A stretch of DNA of 13,248 bases from CADDZP01 sp035948135. Lineage in GTDB: Bacteria; Actinomycetota; Acidimicrobiia; Acidimicrobiales; AC-14. The notes beneath the pieces were generated by a model. The model had not been told where the DNA came from. It searched no databases and was given only the letters and a program-made list of their open reading frames with translations. The position numbers were made by a program, and so were the translations under genes. The stretch lies in NCBI GenBank assembly GCA_035948135.1, contig DASZJL010000047.1, positions 1 to 13,248 on the forward strand, in the 5' to 3' direction. Below are positions 1-6,038 of this stretch, in pieces (the first letter of the stretch is position 1; each line of letters opens with the position of its first letter).

Positions 1-255
1 CCCGTGCTCGTCGAGGACGGCCGCGGCCAGGCGCTCGACCTCGCGCTGTTCGCGCACGTCGACGACGAAGGCGTCGGCACTGTGACCGGCGGCCCGAACG
101 CGTTCGACGCTGTCCTTGGCGCGCTGCTCGTTGATCTCGGCGACGACGACGTGGGCGCCGGCCGCGGCAAGGGCAGCGGAGGTGCCGGCGCCGATGCCGC
201 CTCCACCACCGGTGACGACCGCGACCTGACCGCTCAGGTCGATGTCGATCGTCAC
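1..255 (-). CDS. SDR-family oxidoreductase, N-terminal part (runs off the left edge)
   Basis: This is the first 85 residues of a classical short-chain dehydrogenase/reductase; the rest lies beyond position 1. Visible Rossmann features are the TGGGGGIG cofactor loop at residues 15-22 (pattern TGxxxGIG), the end of strand beta-2 AHVVVAEI with Glu40 where NAD-preferring members usually carry an acidic residue, and VDV at 65-67 for adenine binding. The catalytic Asn-Ser-Tyr-Lys residues would lie outside the window. The start is GTG at 255: the frame is closed by TAA at about 284, and the ATG at about 269 is in another frame and meets TGA after five codons. An AAGAAGG sequence lies about 14 nt upstream of the GTG, rather far for a ribosome site. 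It is divergent from the GntR gene, which may regulate it. The substrate is unknown; oxidation of a hydroxyacyl-CoA or other alcohol would fit the neighbourhood. Confidence 0.88.
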   Translation of the reverse strand, partial: MTIDIDLSGQVAVVTGGGGGIGAGTSAALAAAGAHVVVAEINEQRAKDSVERVRAAGHSADAFVVDVREQREVERLAAAVLDEHG

Positions 256-278
256 CCGGCCCCGATCATCCTTCTTGA

Positions 279-285
279 TATTTTA
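279..285. promoter_or_regulatory. Candidate divergent -10 region between SDR and GntR genes
   Basis: A T-rich patch in an otherwise GC-rich 38-bp gap. On the plus strand TATTTT (279-284) fits the actinobacterial -10 pattern TANNNT and lies 9 nt before the GntR ATG at 294, so that mRNA could be leaderless or nearly so. On the minus strand TAAAAT (285-280) would give the SDR a short leader of about 15-20 nt. A weak dyad, TGAT (276-279) and ATCA (291-294), flanks the patch and could be an operator, but it is too poor to call. Confidence 0.45.
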
Positions 286-293
286 TGTGAATC

Positions 294-989
294 ATGAAGG
301 CCACGAGCTCGCCGCGGGTCTACCAACCGCGGCTGGCCCGGAGGAGCAGCGGCGACGAGGCCGCCCTGCTCATTCGCCGCATGATCTTCGACGGTGAGCT
401 GCGACCGGGCGAGCGGGTGCCGCAGGACGACGTGGCGGCCATGCTCGGGATCAGCCGCATCCCCGTGCGCGAGGCCCTCATCGCCCTTGAACGCGAGGGC
501 TGGGTCACCATCGAGATGCACCGCGGCGCGTTCGTGAACGCCCTCGACGCCCGCTTGGTGCGCGACAACTACGAGCTCTTCGGGCTCGTGTACGGGTTCG
601 CCGGGCGCTTGGCGATCTCGCGCGCCGGTCCCGAGTTGGTCGGCCGGCTGGACGAGTTGCTGGCTGCGTGCGACGCCACTGACGACCCGGTTGAGTTCGG
701 CACGTACGCCTCGGCGTTCCAGGCGACCGTCGTCGACGCCGCCCAGTCACCGAAGGTCAAGGTCCTGCTGCGGGCCATGTCGGCGCTGGTCCCCGGCGAC
801 TTCTTCGCCCTCGTCCCCGACGCCATGATGGTGTGGCGTCGCGGCTTCGGCGCCGTGCTCCGGGCGATCCGGCGGGGTGACGGCGACGCCGTCGCTGACG
901 AGTTCCTGCGGGCCATGCGCCGGATCGGTGCGAAGGTGCTGGCCGTCTTCGAGGAGCGCGGCCTGTTCGACTCGGTGCCGACGGCCTGA
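294..989 (+). CDS. GntR-family transcriptional regulator, FadR/FCD type
   Basis: A 231-residue DNA-binding regulator. The N-terminal winged helix-turn-helix covers about residues 20-85, with the family signature LRPGERVPQDDVAAMLGIS followed by IPVREALIALEREGW. The C-terminal helical region (about 90-215) matches the FCD ligand-binding domain in length and layout. FCD domains normally bind a metal through conserved His residues; here the only His in the protein is H76, in the wing, and the usual 'FH', 'eH' and 'rH' positions read AFQ (141-143), RRGF (182-185) and RRIG (209-212). It therefore probably senses its ligand without a metal. The gene starts an operon-like run (22 nt to the next ATG) and is divergent from the SDR, so it likely controls both sides in response to a pathway acid or acyl-CoA (inference). 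Confidence 0.9.
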   Translation: MKATSSPRVYQPRLARRSSGDEAALLIRRMIFDGELRPGERVPQDDVAAMLGISRIPVREALIALEREGWVTIEMHRGAFVNALDARLVRDNYELFGLVYGFAGRLAISRAGPELVGRLDELLAACDATDDPVEFGTYASAFQATVVDAAQSPKVKVLLRAMSALVPGDFFALVPDAMMVWRRGFGAVLRAIRRGDGDAVADEFLRAMRRIGAKVLAVFEERGLFDSVPTA

Positions 990-1011
990 CGGATCCAGGC
1001 CCAGAACCCCA

Positions 1012-2172
1012 ATGGCTCATCCGTACCGTGACGTCGTCATCGCCGGCGTGCACAACACCCTGCAGGCGCGGCACCTCGAGGGCCACGACTCGGAGTCGAT
1101 CACGTTCGAGGCGGCCATCGGGGCGCTCGCCGACGCCGGCGTGCAGCCCGCAGAGGTCGACGCCGTCGTCGGTGCCCATGCCCAGGAGCTCGTGCTCGGG
1201 TTGCGGCTGGGTCCGTGCACTCGTCTGCCGTGGCAGCTCGGTATCCCGATCGTGCTCGAGGCCGCCGACCTGGTGGCGTCCGGCCGGGCCGACGTTGTGC
1301 TCATCGCCGCGGGCGGCGCGTCGATGTACAGCGACCGTTCGGCGACGGCACCGTGGACGAGGCCGGCCAACGAGTTCGTCGTCGGCTACGGGCTCTTCAC
1401 GGCCGCCGAGTTCGCCCTCATGGCCCGGCGCCACATGCTCATGCACGGCACGACACCCGAGCAGATGGCCGGCGCGGCGGCGACGATTCGCAACAACGGC
1501 CACGTCAACCCCGACGCCGTCTACTACGGGCGGGGGCCGTTCACGCCCGCCGACATCCTCGAGTCGCGGATGGTCGCCGACCCCTTTCACCTGCTCGAGT
1601 GCGCCATGACGTCGGAGGGCGGTTGCGCGATCGTCGTGACCAACGCAGAGCGGGCCGCCGACCTGGCGTCCCCGCCGGTTTGGATCCTGGGGGGCGCCAG
1701 CGACTCCTACGGCCCCGCCTACCAGATCGCCCCGGCGTGGGATCTCGTGGGACGCTCCGACGTGCCCGCCGGCTATGTCGGCCGCACGGCCGCCCGCCAC
1801 GCATTCTCGGCCGCCGGGCTGCACCCCAGCGACGTCGACGTGGCCGAGTTCTACGACCCGTTCTCCTTCGAGATCATCCGGCAGCTGGAGGCGTTCGGGT
1901 TCTGCAACGACGGCGACGGCGGCGCATTCGTCGAGGAGGGCAACATCGGCCCTGGCGGCCGCCTGCCGGTGACGACCGACGGCGGCACGATGTCGTACAG
2001 CCACGCGGGGATCAACGCCCAGCAACTGCAGCGGGTCATCCGCGCCGTCGAGCAGCTGCGGGGGACGTGCGCCACCAACCAGGTGGAGGACGCGTCGGTT
2101 GCCCTGGCCTCCAACGGCGGCTCAGGTGCCCTGTTCACCGACGTCCTCCTGCTCGGCACCGACAGGCCCTGA
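1012..2172 (+). CDS. Thiolase-like lipid-transfer protein, probable acyl-CoA retro-aldolase subunit
   Basis: A 386-residue thiolase-fold protein of the SCP-x/Ltp2 type. Family landmarks are EAAIGALADAGVQPAEVD (33-50), the ASGRADVVLIAAGG strand (89-102), a VDVAEFYDPFSFEIIRQLE segment (275-293) and GGTMSYSHAG (324-333), whose His331 matches the thiolase GHP histidine. Both thiolase cysteines are missing: the nucleophile position falls near residue 74 in a Trp-Gln-Leu stretch, and the C-terminal CxGGG motif reads SNGGSGAL (367-374). Claisen thiolysis is therefore unlikely. Ltp2-type enzymes without these cysteines act as retro-aldolases on steroid side-chain CoA esters together with a DUF35 partner, and a DUF35 gene follows here by 7 nt. 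The ATG is preceded by only a weak CCAGG. The function is a family-based inference and the substrate is unknown. Confidence 0.88.
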   Translation: MAHPYRDVVIAGVHNTLQARHLEGHDSESITFEAAIGALADAGVQPAEVDAVVGAHAQELVLGLRLGPCTRLPWQLGIPIVLEAADLVASGRADVVLIAAGGASMYSDRSATAPWTRPANEFVVGYGLFTAAEFALMARRHMLMHGTTPEQMAGAAATIRNNGHVNPDAVYYGRGPFTPADILESRMVADPFHLLECAMTSEGGCAIVVTNAERAADLASPPVWILGGASDSYGPAYQIAPAWDLVGRSDVPAGYVGRTAARHAFSAAGLHPSDVDVAEFYDPFSFEIIRQLEAFGFCNDGDGGAFVEEGNIGPGGRLPVTTDGGTMSYSHAGINAQQLQRVIRAVEQLRGTCATNQVEDASVALASNGGSGALFTDVLLLGTDRP

Positions 2173-2179
2173 TGCCCTG

Positions 2180-2593
2180 ATGCTCGAGCCCCAGCCTGTC
2201 GGCATCCCCGTGCCCAACCCTTCCCCGGCGTCGCAGCCGTACTGGGAGGGGTGCGCCCGCGGCGAGCTCCTCTACCAGCGCTGCGACGGCTGCGCCACGA
2301 TCGCCCTGCGCCCGGGCACCGTGTGCGGCCACTGCCTCAGCCGAGCGCTGTCGTGGGTTGCCAGCTCCGGCAACGGCAGTCTCTATAGCTGGACGGTCGT
2401 GTGGCGGCCGCAGCGCCCCTCGTTCACCGTGCCGTACGCGCCGGCGATCGTCACCCTCGAGGAAGGCTTCCGCATGGTGAGCTCGATTGTCGGTTGCGAG
2501 CCCGAGGACCTGGCCGCCGACCTGCCACTCGCCGTCGAGTTCCACCCCGCGAGCGACGAGATCTTCCTGCCCTACTTCCGGCCGCGGGCATAA
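2180..2593 (+). CDS. DUF35 Zn-ribbon/OB-fold protein, partner of the thiolase-like protein
   Basis: A 137-residue protein with a rubredoxin-like zinc ribbon formed by C35-x2-C38 and C49-x2-C52, then an OB-fold of about residues 55-137 (segments SGNGSLYSWTVVWRP and AIVTLEEGFRMVSSIVG). This is the usual arrangement of ChsH2-C/DUF35 acyl-CoA-associated proteins. Such proteins bind and help position the thiolase-like subunit in aldolase complexes. The start is the second of two closely spaced ATGs: ATG 2172 meets a stop after one codon, while ATG 2180 reads through. The gap to the thiolase-like stop is 7 nt and the gap to the CoA-transferase ATG is also 7 nt, so the three genes are almost certainly co-transcribed and probably translationally coupled. 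Confidence 0.9.
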   Translation: MLEPQPVGIPVPNPSPASQPYWEGCARGELLYQRCDGCATIALRPGTVCGHCLSRALSWVASSGNGSLYSWTVVWRPQRPSFTVPYAPAIVTLEEGFRMVSSIVGCEPEDLAADLPLAVEFHPASDEIFLPYFRPRA

Positions 2594-2600
2594 TCCGCAG

Positions 2601-4817
2601 ATGCTCGAGGGGACGCGCGTCGTCGACCGCACGACCGAGATCGCCGGGCCGTACTGCACCAAGTTGCTCGCCGACGCCGGTGCCGAGGTGGTCAGCGTCG
2701 GGCCGGTCGAGGACAGCGGGCTGTACGAGTATCTGCACTCGTCGAAGCGGGTCGACGACAGCGGCGGCGACGTTCGGGACGCCGACGTTCTTGTGGTCGA
2801 CGAGCCCGTCGACGTGGCGGAGTTGTGGTCGCGGAACCCGGCGTTGGTGGTGGTGACGATCACACCGTTCGGGTGCGAGGGCCCGTGGGCGGGACGACCG
2901 GCCACCGAGTTCACCCTCCAGGCCGCGTGCGGGTCGACGGCGACGCGGGGCCTGCCCGAGAACCCGCCCCTCGCCGCGGGCGGGCGCCTCGGCGAGTGGC
3001 TGGCGGGGACCTACGCGGCGGTGGGTGCGATCGCGGCTCTGCGCTCGGCCCGGCGCTCGGGCGTTGGCGAGCACGTCGACGTCGCCATGTTCGACTGCAT
3101 GGCGGTGGCGATGACCACCTTCCAGCCCGTGTTCTCGTCGTTCATGGGCCACCCGCCGGTCAAGGGCACGGGCCGCGCCATCGAGGTGCCGTCGATTGAG
3201 CCCACCGCCGACGACTACGTGGTGTTCACCACCAACAGCGCCCAGCAGTTCGAGTCGCTGCTGCTGATGATGGGCCGAGCTGACCTCGTCGAGGACAAGG
3301 ATCTGGCCAGACCCCACGTCCGGTTCAAGCGGCGGGACGAGTTCTCGGCCGCCGTGCACGCCTTCACGGTTCCCCGCCCGTCGGCTCAGGTCCTCGAGGA
3401 AGCGGCGACGTGGCGGATTCCGGCGGGGCCGGTGCTCAACGGCGAGACGGTCACGGCCTTCGAGCAGTTCGTCGCGCGGGGCGTGTTCGGACCGTCCCCG
3501 TCCGGGCGTTTCCGCCAGCCCCGGGTGCCGTACCGCATCGCCGGCTCCGACTTTCGTGCGTCAATGCCCAATAGTTGGGCAACAACGCACGAAAGTCGGG
3601 TGGAGGGGGAGTGGGGGCTGCCCCTCACGGGCGTCAGGATCCTCGACTGCACGGCATGGTGGGCCGGTCCGGCCGCGAGCCACGTCCTTGCGTGCCTGGG
3701 CGCCGACGTGATCAAGGTCGAGTCGGCCGCGCGCCCCGACCTCATGCGCTTCACCAGCACGAAGCGCCCTGGTGACGGCGCCTGGTGGGAGTGGGGGCCG
3801 CTGTTCCACTCCGTGAACGTCGGCAAGCGGGGCGTCACCCTCGACCTGATGCGGCCCGAGGGTGTCGACGTCTTCGAGCGCCTGCTGGGCTCGGCCGACG
3901 CCGTGCTCGAGAACTACACGCCGCGCGTCATGGAGCAGTTCGGCCTCGGGTGGGATCGGGTGCACGAGGTCAACCCGCGGGCGGTGATGGTGCGCATGCC
4001 CGCCTTCGGGCTGGACGGCCCCTGGCGGGACCGGACTGGGTTCGCCCAGACCATGGAGTGCATCGCGGGCATGGCGTGGGTGACGGGGTTCCCCGACGGC
4101 CCGCCCGTGCTCGTACGCGGCGCGTGCGACCCGCTCGCCGGTGTGCACGCCGCCTTCGCCACCATGTTGGCGCTGGCCGAGCGCGACCGACGGGGCGAGG
4201 GCATGCTCGTCGAGGCCGCGATGGTCGAGGCCGCGGTCAATGTCGCCGCCGAACAGGTCATCGAGTTCGACACCACCGGCACCCTGCTCACCCGCAACGG
4301 CAACCGCAGCCGTGACGCCGCGCCCCAAGGCGTCTACCAGTGCGCGGGCGACGATCGGTGGGTGGCGCTGTCGGTGGCCAACGACGAGCAGTGGCGGGCA
4401 CTGGTGAAGGTCCTCGGCGGTCCGGCGTGGGCCGACGGTGTCGGCGACCGGGCGGCCGCCCACGACGCCATCGACGCCGAGCTCGCCCAATGGTTCGGGG
4501 AGCAAAACGCTGATGCGGTGGCCGAGCTGCTGTCCGCGGCCGGCGTGCCCGCCGAGGTCGTCCTGCCCGCCGTGTATGTCGTCGACAACCCGCAGATCCA
4601 ACACCGTCGCCTCTACGAGGACGAGGACCACCCGGTGACCGGCACCCATCCCATCCCCGGCCTCCCGTTCCGCTTCACCCACGTCGACCGCTGGGCCCGC
4701 CGTCCCTCGCCGACGATCGGCGAACACAACGACGAAGTTCTCGGCGAAGTGGCGTCACCCGAGGAGCTCGAGGCCCTGCGCGCGAAGGGCGTCATCGGCG
4801 AAGGGTTGGCCGGTTAG
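2601..4817 (+). CDS. Double-domain CaiB/BaiF (family III) CoA-transferase
   Basis: A 738-residue fusion of two CaiB/BaiF domains, which transfer CoA between carboxylic acids. Domain 1 (about 1-315) starts GTRVVDRTTEIAGPYCTKLL and is shortened after residue 50. Domain 2 (about 337-735) is full length, starting LTGVRILDCTAWWAGPAAS. The catalytic Asp of the family is present in domain 2 as D510 (GACDPLAG), but the matching site in domain 1 is Glu132 (GEWLAGTYAA), so domain 1 may be structural or altered in activity. Family III enzymes are intertwined dimers, so a fusion could make a pseudo-dimer from one chain. The linker (about residues 316-333) is encoded by a 53-bp palindrome (separate entry). 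The gene starts 7 nt after the DUF35 stop with no clear ribosome site, suggesting coupling. It likely supplies the CoA ester used by the neighbouring enzymes (inference). Confidence 0.92.
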   Translation: MLEGTRVVDRTTEIAGPYCTKLLADAGAEVVSVGPVEDSGLYEYLHSSKRVDDSGGDVRDADVLVVDEPVDVAELWSRNPALVVVTITPFGCEGPWAGRPATEFTLQAACGSTATRGLPENPPLAAGGRLGEWLAGTYAAVGAIAALRSARRSGVGEHVDVAMFDCMAVAMTTFQPVFSSFMGHPPVKGTGRAIEVPSIEPTADDYVVFTTNSAQQFESLLLMMGRADLVEDKDLARPHVRFKRRDEFSAAVHAFTVPRPSAQVLEEAATWRIPAGPVLNGETVTAFEQFVARGVFGPSPSGRFRQPRVPYRIAGSDFRASMPNSWATTHESRVEGEWGLPLTGVRILDCTAWWAGPAASHVLACLGADVIKVESAARPDLMRFTSTKRPGDGAWWEWGPLFHSVNVGKRGVTLDLMRPEGVDVFERLLGSADAVLENYTPRVMEQFGLGWDRVHEVNPRAVMVRMPAFGLDGPWRDRTGFAQTMECIAGMAWVTGFPDGPPVLVRGACDPLAGVHAAFATMLALAERDRRGEGMLVEAAMVEAAVNVAAEQVIEFDTTGTLLTRNGNRSRDAAPQGVYQCAGDDRWVALSVANDEQWRALVKVLGGPAWADGVGDRAAAHDAIDAELAQWFGEQNADAVAELLSAAGVPAEVVLPAVYVVDNPQIQHRRLYEDEDHPVTGTHPIPGLPFRFTHVDRWARRPSPTIGEHNDEVLGEVASPEELEALRAKGVIGEGLAG
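3547..3599. repeat. 53-bp perfect-arm palindrome inside the CaiB gene, in frame
   Basis: The outer arms CCGACTTTCGTGCGT (3547-3561) and ACGCACGAAAGTCGG (3585-3599) are exact reverse complements over 15 bp. Inside them is a second exact hairpin, GCCCAA (3566-3571), loop TAG, TTGGGC (3575-3580), separated from the arms by unpaired CAAT and AACA. It codes for about 18 residues between the two CoA-transferase domains without breaking the frame. A 21-bp, two-tier palindrome is not needed by the protein. It looks like a REP-like or other small palindromic mobile element tolerated in a linker. Whether copies exist elsewhere cannot be seen here. Confidence 0.85.
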
Positions 4818-4819
4818 CG

Positions 4820-4838
4820 CACACAGGTTCGGTGTGTG
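4820..4838 (+). terminator. Possible weak terminator hairpin after the CaiB gene
   Basis: CACACA (4820-4825) and TGTGTG (4833-4838) can pair around a 7-nt loop directly behind the CaiB stop. There is no T-tract and the stem is short, so it is a weak candidate for separating the regulator-thiolase-CaiB operon from the iron permease-like gene. Confidence 0.3.
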
Positions 4839-4860
4839 GTGCTGCGGGTACACCCATGCT

Positions 4861-5325
4861 GTGACCGAGATTCATATGCCGACGGAGGTCGGTGGGCGGG
4901 TCGGGTTCTTCGACCGGTTCGCCGGGCATGCGTCGAAGATCGCCAGCCGGGCGCCGTTCTTTGCGGGGTGCGTGCTGCTGATCCTCATCTGGGCGCCGAC
5001 GGTGACGTTCCTGAAGTTCGATACGTGGCAGTTGCTGATCAACACGGCGACGACGATCGTGACGTTCCTCCTGGTCGCCCTCCTGCAGAACTCGCAGACC
5101 CGCAACGACCAGGCAACCCAACACAAGCTCAATGCCATCGCCGACGGACTGGCGGATCTGATGGAGCGCTACGCCGATCAGACCGACGACAACTCCCTGA
5201 GGGACGAGATCGACGAGCTGAAGTCGGCGGTCGGGCTCGAGGATCGGGAGAGCACGACGGGCAACCAGGCCGCCGGCAAGCAGTCGACTAACGGTCAGCG
5301 CGGGAAGGCTGACGTCCGGTCCTGA
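4861..5325 (+). CDS. Low-affinity iron permease-like small membrane protein
   Basis: A 154-residue protein with two membrane segments, about 33-51 (PFFAGCVLLILIWAPTVTF) and 55-76 (TWQLLINTATTIVTFLLVAL), then QNSQTRNDQATQHKLNAIA and a charged, probably cytoplasmic tail with a short coiled-coil-like stretch (about 100-125). The FDRFAGHASKIA start and the QNxQxRDxxAxxxKLxxI pattern fit the low-affinity iron permease family (Fe_permease). Transport by this family in bacteria is poorly proven, so the function is tentative. GTG 4861 is chosen; ATG 4876 is an alternative, and ATG 4834 would place an odd WCCGY stretch in front. TACACC (4849-4854) lies 6 nt upstream of the GTG and could be an imperfect -10 for a leaderless mRNA. 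The 3' end overlaps the convergent gene by 38 bp. The iron link to the nearby haem and Fe-S oxygenases is only suggestive. Confidence 0.78.
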   Translation: MTEIHMPTEVGGRVGFFDRFAGHASKIASRAPFFAGCVLLILIWAPTVTFLKFDTWQLLINTATTIVTFLLVALLQNSQTRNDQATQHKLNAIADGLADLMERYADQTDDNSLRDEIDELKSAVGLEDRESTTGNQAAGKQSTNGQRGKADVRS

Positions 5326-6010
5326 ACGGCGACAGCGGGGCGTCGACCAGGACGATGCGCTGCCAGCTCTCGACGACGTCTCGTACGCCGGCGCGCCACG
5401 CCCGCACCTCGCCGTCCGTCTCATGGGCCTTCTCGAACTCGGCCCACCGCTCCCAGCTGGGCACGGCCCACAGGAGGATGCACTCGTCCTCGTCGACCAT
5501 CGCTGTCTTCCACGCGCCGGCCAGTTCCCACCCGTAGCGGGCGGCGATCGCAGTGCCGCGGTCGTGCACGCGCTGCAGGAACTCGTCGGCGGCGCCGTTG
5601 CGGACGACGACCATTTCGTGGGCGTAGCACTGGCCATGCACATCGGCATCGCACAGCTCGGTGATCGTCCTGGTCCAGGGGGCCGGCACGAGGATTCGGT
5701 CGAGCCCACCGCGGCGGAGCTCGGCGGCCTTGGCCCACCATGCTTCGAGCGTCGGGTCCTGTGCACCCTTGCCCACGGCCTCGGTGTCGAATGACCGGGC
5801 GAGACCGTCCCAGCCGTCGTGCTCCCAGATGTTGAGGACCTCCGGCCAGCGGCCCGTCGACCCGAGCACGGCCCAGATCCCGTAGCAGAGCTGCTGACGT
5901 TCCTCCTGGGCCTCGGGGCTCCAGTTGGCGGCCATGTGGTGCATGTAGGCGGCGCGGTTGTGGCCGATGATGTCGATGAACTCGTGGATGTAGATCTTCT
6001 CGTTGGCCAC
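5288..6010 (-). CDS. NIPSNAP-like protein with two alpha/beta-barrel-type repeats
   Basis: A 240-residue soluble protein with no signal peptide or membrane segment. It appears to hold two related ferredoxin-like halves: about 6-110, beginning IYIHEFIDIIGHNRAAYMHH, and about 128-225, beginning CYAHEMVVVRNGAADEFLQR. Each has a His-Glu pair at the end of its first strand, a long helix and a later Trp-rich strand (VLNIWEHDGW; ILLWAVPSWERW). This resembles tandem NIPSNAP/dimeric alpha-beta barrel proteins, often found beside catabolic oxygenases, but no catalytic residues can be assigned. The GTG start at 6010 is supported by TACATT exactly 8 nt upstream, in a promoter shared with the P450 gene. 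The C-terminal tail (about 227-240, Arg-rich) is coded in the region overlapping the iron permease-like gene. Possible roles are substrate or product binding, isomerase or mono-oxygenase-like activity; all are inference. Confidence 0.75.
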   Translation of the reverse strand: MANEKIYIHEFIDIIGHNRAAYMHHMAANWSPEAQEERQQLCYGIWAVLGSTGRWPEVLNIWEHDGWDGLARSFDTEAVGKGAQDPTLEAWWAKAAELRRGGLDRILVPAPWTRTITELCDADVHGQCYAHEMVVVRNGAADEFLQRVHDRGTAIAARYGWELAGAWKTAMVDEDECILLWAVPSWERWAEFEKAHETDGEVRAWRAGVRDVVESWQRIVLVDAPLSPFRTGRQPSRADR

Positions 6011-6018
6011 CGGGTTGG

Positions 6019-6030
6019 AATGTATACAAT
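6019..6030. promoter_or_regulatory. Mirror-symmetric bidirectional promoter for two leaderless genes
   Basis: AATGTATACAAT consists of two abutting -10 hexamers back to back: TACAAT (6025-6030, plus) and TACATT (6024-6019, minus). Each is followed by exactly 8 nt and then GTG (6039 for the P450; 6010 for the NIPSNAP-like gene). The whole unit is symmetric about 6024.5, start codon to start codon. Neither gene has room for a ribosome site, so both mRNAs probably begin at the start codon. TTGGCC at 6003-6008 is a possible plus-strand -35; no clear minus-strand -35 is seen. The near-perfect 12-bp palindrome could also be bound by a regulator. Confidence 0.75.
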
Positions 6031-6038
6031 CCGCGGCG

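Noticed and set aside
757..2025. Long open frame (422 codons) on the minus strand opposite the thiolase-like gene
   Set aside because: It is rich in Arg/Gly/Val with no recognisable domain, and lies over a clear plus-strand gene. Third-position GC bias creates such frames.
2487..2600. Earlier in-frame start for the CaiB protein inside the DUF35 gene
   Set aside because: It would add 38 residues of arginine/serine-rich translation of DUF35 DNA. ATG 2601 begins exactly at the CaiB fold.
3547..3599. The palindrome as a transcription terminator splitting two separate CoA-transferase genes
   Set aside because: The frame is open through it, there is no stop, T-tract or new start with a ribosome site, and double-domain CaiB proteins are known. 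A REP-like insertion fits better.
6003..6038. Upstream in-frame TTG start for the P450
   Set aside because: The added residues would translate the palindromic promoter and overlap the divergent gene's start.
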